From assembly GCA_029717555.1 (NCBI GenBank), contig JAMDHS010000035.1, forward strand, positions 1-64,000: 64,000 bases of DNA, in the 5' to 3' direction. The notes beneath the pieces are model-generated. The model made no database searches and was not told the DNA's origin. It worked only from the letters and a program-made list of their open reading frames with translations. Below are positions 33,144 through 43,748 of the stretch, in pieces (position 1 is the stretch's first letter; the number at the start of each line of letters is the position of its first letter). The DNA comes from Peribolospora baueri (lineage: Eukaryota > Basidiomycota > Peribolosporomycetes > Peribolosporales > Peribolosporaceae). The position numbers and the translations under genes were made by a program.

Positions 33144-33523
33144 GACGGCGGAGCGGGGGGCGAGGAGGACAGGAGAGATGTGCCGACGATCGTCTGTTCC
33201 TTTCCCAGCTCTCGTTATCGCCAGAGGGAGGGAGCGGACGACGGACGTTGAGGAGACGGACAACGAGGGAAGGACTCTCGGTCGGTCGTCCGTCTGCTTT
33301 GCTACCTCGCACACGCCGGCGACTTGCATCCGATCGGATCCGGCTTTGCAATTTTTCCCGATCATCGCCCTTCTCGCTCCGGTCGGATTTCATTCTCCTT
33401 CTTCCGTTCTTCCTTCAAGCTCTTCAACCAAGCTCCCTCTTGATGCTATCCGCATGGCAGTATTTACGACTATTAACATAAGACAGTATTAGAACTCGAG
33501 TTAGGAAGAACCTCACTAGGAAG
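33144..33523. other. Intergenic region
   Basis: Upstream of DUF4202 and downstream of the coiled-coil gene. No open frame with coding character. The AT-rich end (33440-33500) is probably the 3' UTR of the latter. Confidence 0.5.
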
Positions 33524-36500
33524 CTACCTCCGACCGGCGGCGCCGGCAGCAGCGAACGCGTCCGTCCCCGTTGCCAACAGCGCCCGCCTGGCTCGAGCGT
33601 ACGCGCCGCCTCCCTCGTGGCCGCCGTCGTCGCCGTCGTCGGAAGAGGCGTCGTCAACGGAAGTCGTACCGATGCGCGTCGTCCAGCCGCTTCTCGGTGA
33701 GCTGGAAGGACGAGCGCGCGTCTCCTTCCTCTTCTCCTTCTCCCTCTCCGCCCCGGTGCTTACGACAGACCTCGTCAAATGCGAAGGCGCGCGCCCCTGC
33801 GCCTCCCGAAAGCGGCCCATGTCTCGATCGGGATTGTCCGCGTCGGCATCGAACTTGGTGTCGGGTGCGAGGCGCACCGATTTGCGTCGCTCTATAGGCA
33901 CCGAAGCGGGCGATCCTGGCGCGCGGAGAGAAGGCGTACGGGCGCCGAGCCGGGCGGTCGTCGTCGCGCCAGGTGCGCTCGCCGAGGGCGTCGTCGCGAC
34001 GGACGAGAGTCGGGCGCCAAGCGGAGCAGAGAGGGGAGGAAGTGGCACGAGGCTCTTCGGCCTGTTCTCGTCCACCTCTTCTCCAGTCGCCCTCGAGCCA
34101 TTTTCACCTCCAGGGCCAGTCGCAAGAGGCAAAATCGGAGCGGCCCCCTTCTTCTCCTTGGAACGTGCGACCTTGGTAGAGGACGTGCCGACCTCGGAAA
34201 CAGCCTTCTCGACCGTCTTCCTCTTCGTCTTCGCACCGCTTGACAACGAGCTCTTGGCTTTCTTCAACACGCCCGCTCCGCCACCCTTAGCCTCCTTGAT
34301 CACTGCATCCTGACCGCCCGCTCGTCTCGTCTCGTCCCTCTCCTTCTCCTTTTCTTTCTTCTTCGCCTCCCCTTTCTCTTCCTTCTCCACCTTCTCCTTA
34401 AGTTCCCGTTTCGGCTTCACCTTCTCCTCCACGCCCCCGCCGACCTCTTTACTCCGCCTCTTCTTCACCGGCTTCCCGTCCGGTCCCACCTCCACAGTGC
34501 TCTTAGGTCTCCTGATGAGCCTCCCCCCGCCCACTCCCTCTCCGTCGTTCACCCATAGCGGCTTCGAGTTAACCACCCGGATGAGGTGTCTGTTCTCGCC
34601 CTCCTCCTCCTCCGAACTGTCTTGTTCCTGCCCCCTATCGCCAGTCCCGCTCCCACCGGTGGTCAAGCTGTGCCAGTTTTGAGATAACCGATGCGGCTGG
34701 TGCCGATGAGACGTCGCCGCGAGGTAGCGCTCCTCGGCCTTGATCTCCTCAAGGCGCTCGTCGGTTCGCGTGTGCCAGCGAGAGCCCGAGTCGTGCATGC
34801 GGTCCTCGTGCCCGTGTCTGTACCCGTCCACCACGGAGCCGCCTTTTTTCTTCCCGCTGAACGCTCTCGAGATCCCCTCCCAGAAAGACAGGCTCGTCGT
34901 CCTTACGCGCCCGCCGCCGCTGCCGCGGCCCTTCGCCCCCGTCCGGCCATCCGACGAAATGGAACTCGCGCTCGCCACCCCCCTGCGCGGCGTCACGTCG
35001 AGCGAGGGTCCCACGGCCACGGACGCGGACGCTCTGTGGTGGGATCGGCCGAACGCCTTGGCGGCAAAGCGCGCGCCTTCGTCGGTCGTCTCGTCGTCCT
35101 GGTCGCCGCCTCGGCGTAGAGGAGACGCAGCGTAGACACTTGGGAACGGCTCGAGCAAAGACGAACCGGGAGCGGTGACGGACGTGAGCGTTGACAAAGG
35201 CTTGTACTCCTCCTTGGGGCGGGGCTGTGATCCGTCCGCGCCTCGTTCTGACGCGCTGGGACGGACGACGCCGACATCCGAACTAGCTTTCTTTTTCTTC
35301 TTCTTCTTCATCTTCTTCGGAGGAGTCTGTGGGAGACCCTTGACTTGCTTGTCGGCGTCCTCGATCTCGATCTGGCCCTGGCTCTGGCCCTGGCCCTGGC
35401 TCTGGCCCTGGCTCTGGCCCTGGCTCTGACTGTCCCTTCGGGAGTGGTCGACGCGAGAGGAGGGAAGGAAGCTCCCTTTCGCGCCCTCGCCGTCCTCGTC
35501 CAGCATATGCGGCGGGGGAATGCCGAGCCGAGGCTCGATGAAGGCTCGCCGGTAGTCCTCATTCGAATCGGTCTCGCTCGCCTCGCCGTCGTCGATATCT
35601 TCGGCTGCTGGTGCACCCGCATTTGACGAGTCGTGCGGTGACGATGGAGGAGGATGGTTGTTGGGGAGGATCTGCGAGGCGGACTGGGAAGGGGTGAGGG
35701 ACGACGATTCAAGAAAGTGGGACGTGCCGCCATCCAAGCCACGCTCTACGATACGGCGGCGGTCGTCAAGACGAAGAGAGTGGTAGGGGGAGTAAAGGAA
35801 AAGAAAGTCAGAGGAGTCAGAAAATGACACCGGACGGAGCGAACGGCTCACTGGAGCGAATCCGAGGTGGGTCCACTCGTTCGATCGTCACGCGCCGCAT
35901 CCGCGTCGGCCATCCTTGTTCTAGTGACGAAGACGGTGCCATGATCCTCTCCTTCCCATTTCCCCCCTTCTTCCTCTCCCCCTTCTCTTCCCCGGTCTCC
36001 TTTCGCTTCTCCTTCTCATTTCTATTCTCCTTCACTTCCTTCATTTCCCCTCCGTCCTCCTTCCCATCCTCAACCTTTCCCTCCTTCTTCTTCCCGTGCT
36101 GCTTCTCCATCGATGTTTCCCCCTCCTTCTCGCCGCGCTCCAAGCTGAGCAAGCGAGCATGCGCTCGTTCGAACACTCGCTTCCTAATCGCCTCGGCCCC
36201 GGCACCACGTATAGTCTTTCGCCTCTTCAACTCACCTCCTCCGCGTGCTGTAGCCGTTTCGTGTCCCGTCCACTCGGTGCTGGCGCCGACTCCGTCGAAA
36301 TGGCCGTTCGAAACGAGGACGTCAGGTACGGGATAGGCGTTGGCGTCTGTGCGAACGCCATCAAGGAGCAGGATGGCTTCTCGGGCGGCGTCCTGCATGA
36401 CGGCGCCGGCTTCACCCATGCACTTCATGCGCATTGTCAGAGCTTCTTTGAATGTGCGCCGTTTGACGCCCTCCAGCGCTATCATTTCGTTTCTCAGCAC

Positions 36501-37070
36501 GGCTTCGCATGCTTCTAACTCGCGCTGAAGGGAGGAATTGGCGCAACAAAGGTGAGAAAAGAAAGGAATAACAACAGCAATACGAAAAAAGGAGTGGGAC
36601 ATCCTTTCACTCAAGTTGTCCCGCCAGTCACTCTCGCTCACCTGGGCGTCTGCGAGCTTCTCAGCATGGGCGGTGTCCCCTTCAAGCGTCGGGCCGTGTC
36701 TCAAGTCGGACTTGTTGAGCTTCTTCTTGGAGGCCTTAATGAGCCTGGTGACAAGAATGTCCCTGTCCCTGACGACGGTCCTCAGGCTCTGCTCCCTCTC
36801 CTCAACATCCTTGAGGGCCTCCCGGTAGCCATCTATGGCGCGCACGTGGACGCCCTGGGCCTCGGCGACATCGTTGAGAAGAGAGGTGATGGCGGAAGCA
36901 ACAGAGGCAAGGTGGGGGGACGAGGAGGTCTGGGAGGTGCCCCATGCAGAAAGGGAGGAGGAGGCGGAGTGGGCGTGTCGAACGGCGGCGGCGAGGGCGT
37001 CGACATAGGCCTTTTCCTCGCGGATGAGCGAGTGCAGGAGGCGTGCGTCGGGTGGGGCAGGGGGGCTCAT
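33524..37070 (-). CDS. BAR-like coiled-coil protein with long disordered tail
   Basis: Exons 37070-36642, 36524-35852, 35745-33524; phases 0 and 1 agree, 1107 residues. Residues about 10-220 form a charged helical domain (REEKAYVDALAAAVRHAHS, IDGYREALKDVEEREQSLR, VVRDRDILVTRLIKASKKKL, RELEACEAVLRNEMIALEGV) resembling BAR-type membrane-curvature domains such as those of eisosome Pil1-like proteins. This assignment is tentative. Lys/Glu-rich segments follow to about 340, then about 740 residues of Ser/Arg/Lys/Pro-rich disorder with an (SQGQ)n tract. The second intron joins RIRS-K to RGLDGGTSHF; without it the protein would stop at 35817. Intron 1 (117 bases) has no stop and keeps frame. A cortical membrane scaffold is an inference. 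Confidence 0.6.
35371..35430. repeat. CTGGCC/CTCTGG tandem repeat coding for (SQGQ)n
   Basis: Tandem hexamer-like units (TGGCCCTGGCTC) inside the third exon of the coiled-coil gene encode alternating Ser-Gln and Gly-Gln. The tract is low-complexity and probably unstable in length. Confidence 0.8.
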
Positions 37071-38160
37071 GGATGGGGGCCGGTGGTTGGGGGAACGAAC
37101 TATGTGTATGTCAGAACGGATTATATGGGAGTGGGAAGGGAGACTGGAAAAGGGGATGAGTCTATAAAATGAGAAGGACGCGACGATTACTACGAAGGAG
37201 TAACGAAAGGCGAGGTGGATCGGATTGTCCTAGCTATTGTACAAGCCAAGAGGAGCGGTAGAGAGTGACGGGGCAGAAGATGAGAGCGAGGGAGCGTGTA
37301 GGAAAGGCGGGCAGGAAGAAAGAAGAAGGTGGGAGAAATGTGTGGCAGAGGTCGACAAGGATGGAGGAGGGAACAAGGTGGGGGAACAAGGTGGGATTGG
37401 CAAGGCCGAGTGTATGCGGCGGATCGATCGGCGGCGGCTGCGGCAGACTCGAAGCATGCTGCGGCCGAGCCGACGGCCCGTTTTGAAGCGAATGACATCG
37501 CGGGGATGACGACGACGCCGACGACTTTCCGTGCTGTTAGTGAAGCGCATCTTACATCAAGTGGCCGTTTCTTTTATTTCTCTACGCAAAGAAACACTGG
37601 CGCAAGAGCACGCGTGGGTGGGTATGACCATTCCGATCCTTGGCTCTCCCAGGAGCCAAGCTGCAGGATAGGGCAGGGCCGCGGGGTGAACAAACGTACG
37701 GCAAAGTGAAGGAGACGATGGAGCATGTCATCGCATTGCTAGGCCATCCATCTGATCTGCCCTCCGCCGTCCCCGCCGCTTCCGAAGGATGCCATTCCCG
37801 AGAAACGGATGCGCTTCACCTTCCCATTCTTCGTCCACGCTCGCCGACCGGCGAACCACCCGGTCGAGGGCTCGCTGGGCGTTAGCATTCTTCCTAGTCG
37901 TCGCTCGGGCAGGCTGGCGGCTCGCACGTGCTTCCACGCGCTGCCGCAGCCGACGAAGCCGCGGTCTCTATGCGCACGGGTCGCTCGCCGTCGTCTTCCT
38001 CGTCCCCGACTTGCCCAGCTAACTACCTTAGAACTCATAATATAGACAGACAAGACGGCAAAGCCGCCAAGGTCATCGTCGCGGCCGCCTCTGTCTGATG
38101 CCCTAGCCCGCCTTCTCTCCGCCAGTGCCCCCACTCCGAGGCGCCTCCTCCGTCCGCACC
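37071..38160. promoter_or_regulatory. Divergent promoter of coiled-coil gene and MCD4
   Basis: About 1.09 kb with no supported gene. Includes a + strand TATAAAA at 37163-37169 (wrong orientation for the minus gene, far from MCD4) and AGGTGGGA/AGAAGGTGGG repeats near 37320-37390. Small open frames on both strands lack family signals. Confidence 0.45.
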
Positions 38161-41100
38161 ATGGACCACCCTCCCGGCTCCCAGCCTCGCGCCAACGGAC
38201 GTCCCTCCTACCTCGCCGACTCAGACCTCGACTCTGACGATGAGAACAACTCGACCGGCTACTACACCACTGTCATTCGCCCGCCCTCCTCTCCTTCGTC
38301 CTCAGGACGCTCTGCGACCAGGGCTCGAGGCGTGCCTTCCCGTCCCTCCTCTTCTTCTTCGCCTGACGACGCTCCCGCGGCTGGTGCCGCCTCAGGAGGA
38401 AGATCCCATACGAGGACGCCGTCATGGGGACATAACGCGGCCGCCGCTTACTCCTTACACATTCGGGGACGCTCCGGCTCCTCCTTATCCACCGTAAGGG
38501 ACAAGGGCGATGGCGACGACCGCGTGCCGCAGAGCACCTCCCAACCTTCTTCAGTACCAGAGTCTAAACCCCTCTTGCCGACGACGCCGGCGACGCGATC
38601 CTCGTCCTCCAAACACAAAAGCACACGCTTCCTCCTCCTCAGCCTAGTTTTCCATCTTGTGTGGACGTACAGCGTGTTCAGCATCTACTTCACCTCTCCC
38701 GTCGTGCACACTTCCAGACGGTTCTCCATCGCCGATACGTACGACGACCCTTCCTCTCCTTTCCTTCGCCCCGCGAGTCCAGCGGAGAGGGGGGCCGTTG
38801 AACCCCCAGCGGACCGCCTCGTCCTCATTGTCGCAGACGGTCTCAGGGCAGATACTATCTTTGGTGACCACGATCTGTCCGCGTTCCCGGACTGGGCCAA
38901 GGGAGACGGGGGCGTGGCGGATTTCTCTAGGGCGCTGTGGGAAGATAGGGAACGCGATCGCGATCCCGCCCCGACCTCCTTCAAGCCTTCATCGTCCCGC
39001 CTCACGGCAGCCCCCTACCTGCGCTCGCTCATCGCAAATGGCAAGGCGGCTTGGGGAGTGAGCCATACCCGCGTGCCCACGGAGAGTAGGCCGGGCCATG
39101 TAGCCCTCATCGCGGGCATGTATGAAGACGTCAGCGCCGTCACAAAAGGTGGGTCTGCGCTCGTCCGCCGGTCCCGACGGCGTGGCGAGGCTGATGCTCA
39201 ACGCGATTTCGCCCTGCTTCCTTTCGTCTTCTTCTGCTGACAACCCTTGTCTTCGCTCGCTCTTCTCAGGCTGGAAGCTCAACCCGATCAACTTCGACAG
39301 CGTCTTCAATCAGTCTTCGACCACCTTTGGTTTCGGCTCGCCGGACATTGTTCCCATGTTCGAGAGGGGCGCGCCCGAGGGAAAGGTAAAGGCTTGGTGC
39401 TATGATGAGGAGGATGAGGATTTCACTAAGGGTGAGTTGGCCGACCGTGTCAGACGTCGTTTTCATATTTCGCTCATCATCGATCGCCCCTTCCTTCTCC
39501 TCTCCTCGCACTATCGAAACCGCTCGTCCCCTCAAGATGCCACCCATCTCGACCTCTGGGTCCTCCACCACCTACGCTCCCTCCTCAAAAACGCCACCGA
39601 GGCCGGCCCCGACTCCGCCCTGTACAACCAACTCTATTCCCCCGGCACCGTCATCTTTCTCCATCTCCTCGGCCTCGACACCACCGGACACGCTTACCGT
39701 CCGCACTCGCCGGAGTATCTGGGCAACCTCGTCGTCGTGGACGCCATCGTCAGGGAGGTGGTGGGCATGTTGGACGACTTTTTTGCTGAGCACGACGGCG
39801 TCGTCTCCGGCGGTGGTAGTGGCCGTGGTGGGCGGAGTAAGACGGCGTACGTCTTCACCGCCGACCACGGCATGAGCGTCAGAGGAAACCACGGCGACGG
39901 CGACCCGGACAACACGCGGACGCCTTTGATCGTTTGGGGCAGCGGCGTCCAACCCACTCCTGCCCACCTCGCGGCTCCGTCGGCGGAGGAACGAGCGGCG
40001 CCGGCCGGTTCGACGGGAGCGGACATGAACGAGAAAAGGTTGGATAGGAAGGGCGAGGAGGCGTGGAGCTTAGGAGCGGCTAGGAGGGACGTAGAACAGG
40101 CAGACGTCGCCGCTCTGATGGTGGGTCAACTTGTCCTTCCCATTTACCTCTCCCGCGTTTTTGAGCGCGACCTGGAAGCTTATCTGAGTGGTCCTCCTCC
40201 CTTCAGGCCGCCCTGCTCTCCCTATCTCAACCAGCCAACTCGGAGGGCGAGCTGGCGGTCGAGTTTCTGGACGCCTCGGACGAGCACAAGGCTCGCGCCA
40301 GCCTTGCGAACGTCCTTAGCATCTTGGAGCAGTATCGGGCCAAGGATGGTGAGCGTGTGCGCTCAAAGGCTCTTTCCGTCTTCAGGCCGACGTCGACGAG
40401 CTGACGGCTTGATATCCCTTTTCTTTTGCGGACGCCTGGTAGAACTTCGAGCCGCTCGTCTGATCCGATACGTGCCCTACGCCCCCCTTGTCACGCCCAA
40501 CTCTCCCATCGTGCCGCCAGGACAAAGGGAGGTTGACGCCGTTCGGCAGCTGATCCGTGACGGGAGATATGAGGAGGCGATACGAGCTTGCAAGGACCTC
40601 CGGACGCTCATACTCAAGGGGCTCAGGTATCTGCAGACGTGAGTGCGAAAAGTTCCTCGGCCAGTCTGTCGGTTAGGTTCCCCAAGTTTCGTCATCTCAA
40701 CGGCCGGCTTTCGTCCCCCACACAGGTACGACCGCCTGCTCCTTTGCTCTCTCATCGTGGCTGGCTACCTCGGCTCCATCCTCTACTCCATCCTCTTCGT
40801 CTTGGACTCTTACGTCCTCCCCTCCTTGCCTGGCCCGTCCCAGGCCGCCGTCGTCAAGGGTCCTCAAGCCGAGGGCCGATGGTGCATCGCCCTCGGTGTT
40901 GGCGTCCTTTTGAATCTCTTCGCCGTTTTTGCCGTCCAGAACGATCCCCCGGAATACTACGCCTATGCCGTCTTCCCTGTTTTCTTCTGGACCCGCGTGC
41001 TGCAACGCAGGCGCTCGTTCGCCCGGGTCTGGGAAAGGGCTTTCCCGACCTCATACGCTCCCCAAGCCCCGCTTTCTTCCTTCTTTTCCTTCCTTCCCTC

Positions 41101-42702
41101 CGCCAAACGTTACCTCCCTCTCATTAGCACCTGCCTCGCTTCGATCACAGCCATCGAAGGCATGGTGCTCGGCTACACTCGAAGGTCGGCATGGAGCGTC
41201 GGCTGGCTCGCCCTCGCCGTGCTCTGGCCGCTCCTGGGCATGCCGTTCGACTTTGTACGCGATAATCGGAGGACCGTGCTCGGCTGGGCGGCGGCTTGCG
41301 TCGCCTGCGCGTGCTTCACCCTCGAGGGCGTCGAGAAACAGGAGAGGTTGCGGTACATGTGAGCCTGCGCTGTCTTTGTTCGTTCTTCTCTTCCCCATGG
41401 AGTATTCCTTTCGCTCACCTGTCCATCTCTCTCCGGCCCACCCTCTCCTCACCTCTCCGTTTCGCCATCGGACCTCCCCCAGCGTCGCCGCCGCGGTCTT
41501 GTTTACCGTCGCCGGCTTGTACATCGTCAGCAACGAGGAGCTTTTCCTTGCTCCGCCGTCGCTTTCCGAGGAACGATTGACGGAGGAGAGGCTTCGACAA
41601 GCGGCTAGGCGCAGGAGGGAGCGGACGCTGTGGGCCACCATGGGGGTGCTCAGGTGGCAAGTGAGTCGAGGACGTGGAAGTGGAGCGGGGACTCGAGGTC
41701 GACTGCCCGCTGACATGACGAACGGGCTTGGTTGCGGTATCGGAACCAGATCCTCGTCACTATGATCAGCGCTTGGGTGACGTACACGTCGGCACGGAGC
41801 TTGCAGCGCAAGGCGGGCCTGCCGCTCTTCAATCAGATCGTCGGATGGATCATTCTCGGTGAGCGCCCGACGGTTGGAAACTCGGTGACTGACTGACTGA
41901 CTGACTCGGTTCGCTCGACTCGTTGTCGCGTCAGCGTCTTCGCTCGTATACCCCATTTCGCGCATCTTCGTATACCCGCGGCCTCCGCCAACGCAACGAC
42001 TGCTCTTGATTCTTTACGCCTTTGCGCCCGTCTTCCTCCTGCTGTCCATCGCCGACGAGACGCTCTTCTACGGGTCGTACGCCGCCGCGTTGTTCGCTTG
42101 GGCCACGCTGGAGATTAGGCTGTTTAGGGAGTTCCGGAAACGGGCTGGTGCGGTGGGCAAGGGGAGGTGGTTCACCCTGGACGACGTCAGGAGGGCACTG
42201 ATGCTCCTCTTCCTCCTCCACGTTGGCTTTTTTGGCACTGGTGAGTCGGCCGTCCCCCCCGCACCCATTTAGCCTCCCAGGCGAAGCTGGGTTGCCGTTT
42301 GTGTTGCTCCGTCTTGACGCCCCGCCTCGCCTTTCCCTCGCATCACACACAGGCAACGTGGCTTCCATCTCGTCTTTCTACCTCGAGCCGGTCTACCGAC
42401 TGATCCCGGTGTTCAACCCGTTCGCGATGGCAAGCTTACTGATCCTCAAGATCCTCATGCCCTTCTTCCTGCTCGCCTGTCTCGTCCACTACCTCTCCAC
42501 CTCTCTCCTCCTCCCCCCTTTTGCCCTCTTCCTCGCCGCATCCATCGCCGCCGACGTACTGGGCTTGAACTTTCTTTTCCTTGTTACGGACCAGGGCAGC
42601 TGGTTGGAGATCGGACAGACGATCACGCATTTTGTCATGGCGAATCTGTTGCAGGTCTTCCTTATGGCGTTGTCGTGGGTTAGCAAGGTGGTCAGCAGCT
42701 AA
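38161..42702 (+). CDS. MCD4: GPI ethanolamine phosphate transferase 1
   Basis: Ten exons: 38161-39148, 39270-39431, 39537-40120, 40207-40348, 40443-40638, 40726-41358, 41483-41660, 41750-41858, 41935-42240, 42353-42702; phases agree, 1215 residues. Mcd4/PIG-N adds phosphoethanolamine to the first mannose of GPI precursors in the ER. Alkaline-phosphatase-type metal and nucleophile motifs are intact: [91 protein letters not shown] precedes about a dozen C-terminal membrane helices. The roughly 155 residues before the first membrane segment are Ser-rich and longer than in yeast. A non-coding (GACT)n run sits in the eighth intron (41888-41909). Confidence 0.95.
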
Positions 42703-43748
42703 GCTAATGAAATGCAGCTTTGTACGTTATGCTACTCGGTCGTCGTGCCCATCCGTCGTCCGTCGTCCGTCGTCCCTATCTATGAAAGGGAAAGGGACCT
42801 GGGGCTACTTTATTTTTTTGTCGTTGTAGTTTTTGTTTGTTGGATGGATGGCTGCCCTGCCCGCCACAAACACACATATGCACACAGGCACGCACGCACG
42901 CACAGACGCACGCACACACACACACATATACACATAAACACTTTCTCTTTCTCTTTCCATTTCTCTTTCTCTCTTTCGCACAGATGCTAGATATGGGCAC
43001 AAGTGCGTTGGTCGAGCACGTGGGCAAGCAAGCAGGCGGCGGCCACGGAAGGGATGGCCGGCCTGGTCTTGCCGCCGCTAGACAGGGGGGGTTTGTGATG
43101 GGCCGAGGGGAGGTGCCATGGATGGGGCGAAAAGAGAAGGGAGGGGGAGGAGGTAACTAGTCACGAAGGGGACGCCACGGTGAGACGGCCGGCGGAGAGG
43201 AGGTATGGAGGTGGGGGCGAGGACACGGATGGCGTTGAGAAGGAGGAGGAGGAAGAGAAAAGCAGACAGACGGTCGTCGCTTTTCTTTCTTTCTTTCCAT
43301 CATCCTCTTCCGTCTCTCCTCGGAAACGATCATCACCGCATCGCCGCCTTCCTTCCTTCCTCATCGACTCCACCACCATCGCCCATCGCCCATCGCCCAC
43401 CCGGACCTTTTTTTTTTTCCCTTCTAACACTCCCTTCCCCTTCCACCGGCGTCCGTGCCTGCATTCGCCTTTTCCTCCTTCCTCCCACTCCGACCTCGTC
43501 CCGGGGGCGTGAGAGAGAGAAGAGAGACACTAGACAGCCAAGACAAGGCAAGAAAGAAGACACGGACGCGGCGAATCGAGCTCCACGCCGCCGCCCTCGT
43601 CGTTGCCGCCCACGTTCACTCTCGGCTACGCCAATCTCGTCGGCCTTCTGCTCCCGATACCACCACGTCCACCAACCCTTCCCATCTAGACACCCACCAT
43701 TCCCCCTCTCCTTCCTCCTTCGCTCCACTCCCTCACCCGACTCGCCCC
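42703..43748. other. Intergenic region with CA-rich microsatellite
   Basis: Between MCD4 and the dynamin-like gene. Holds the CA/GCAC repeat listed separately, then a purine-rich and next a pyrimidine-rich + strand block (43100-43500) that is probably promoter and 5' UTR. Several overlapping frames are open because of low complexity, none with domain signal. Confidence 0.5.
42868..42937. repeat. (CA)n/(GCAC)n microsatellite
   Basis: Imperfect CACACA, CACGCACG and ACATATACACATA units, downstream of MCD4. Confidence 0.85.

Noticed and set aside
37163-37169. TATAAAA as a TATA box.
   Set aside because: Wrong orientation for the minus gene at 37070 and nearly 1 kb from MCD4.
42868-42937. Direct repeats that could suggest a CRISPR-like array or tandem regulatory element.
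   Set aside because: Plain CA-type microsatellite with no spacers.
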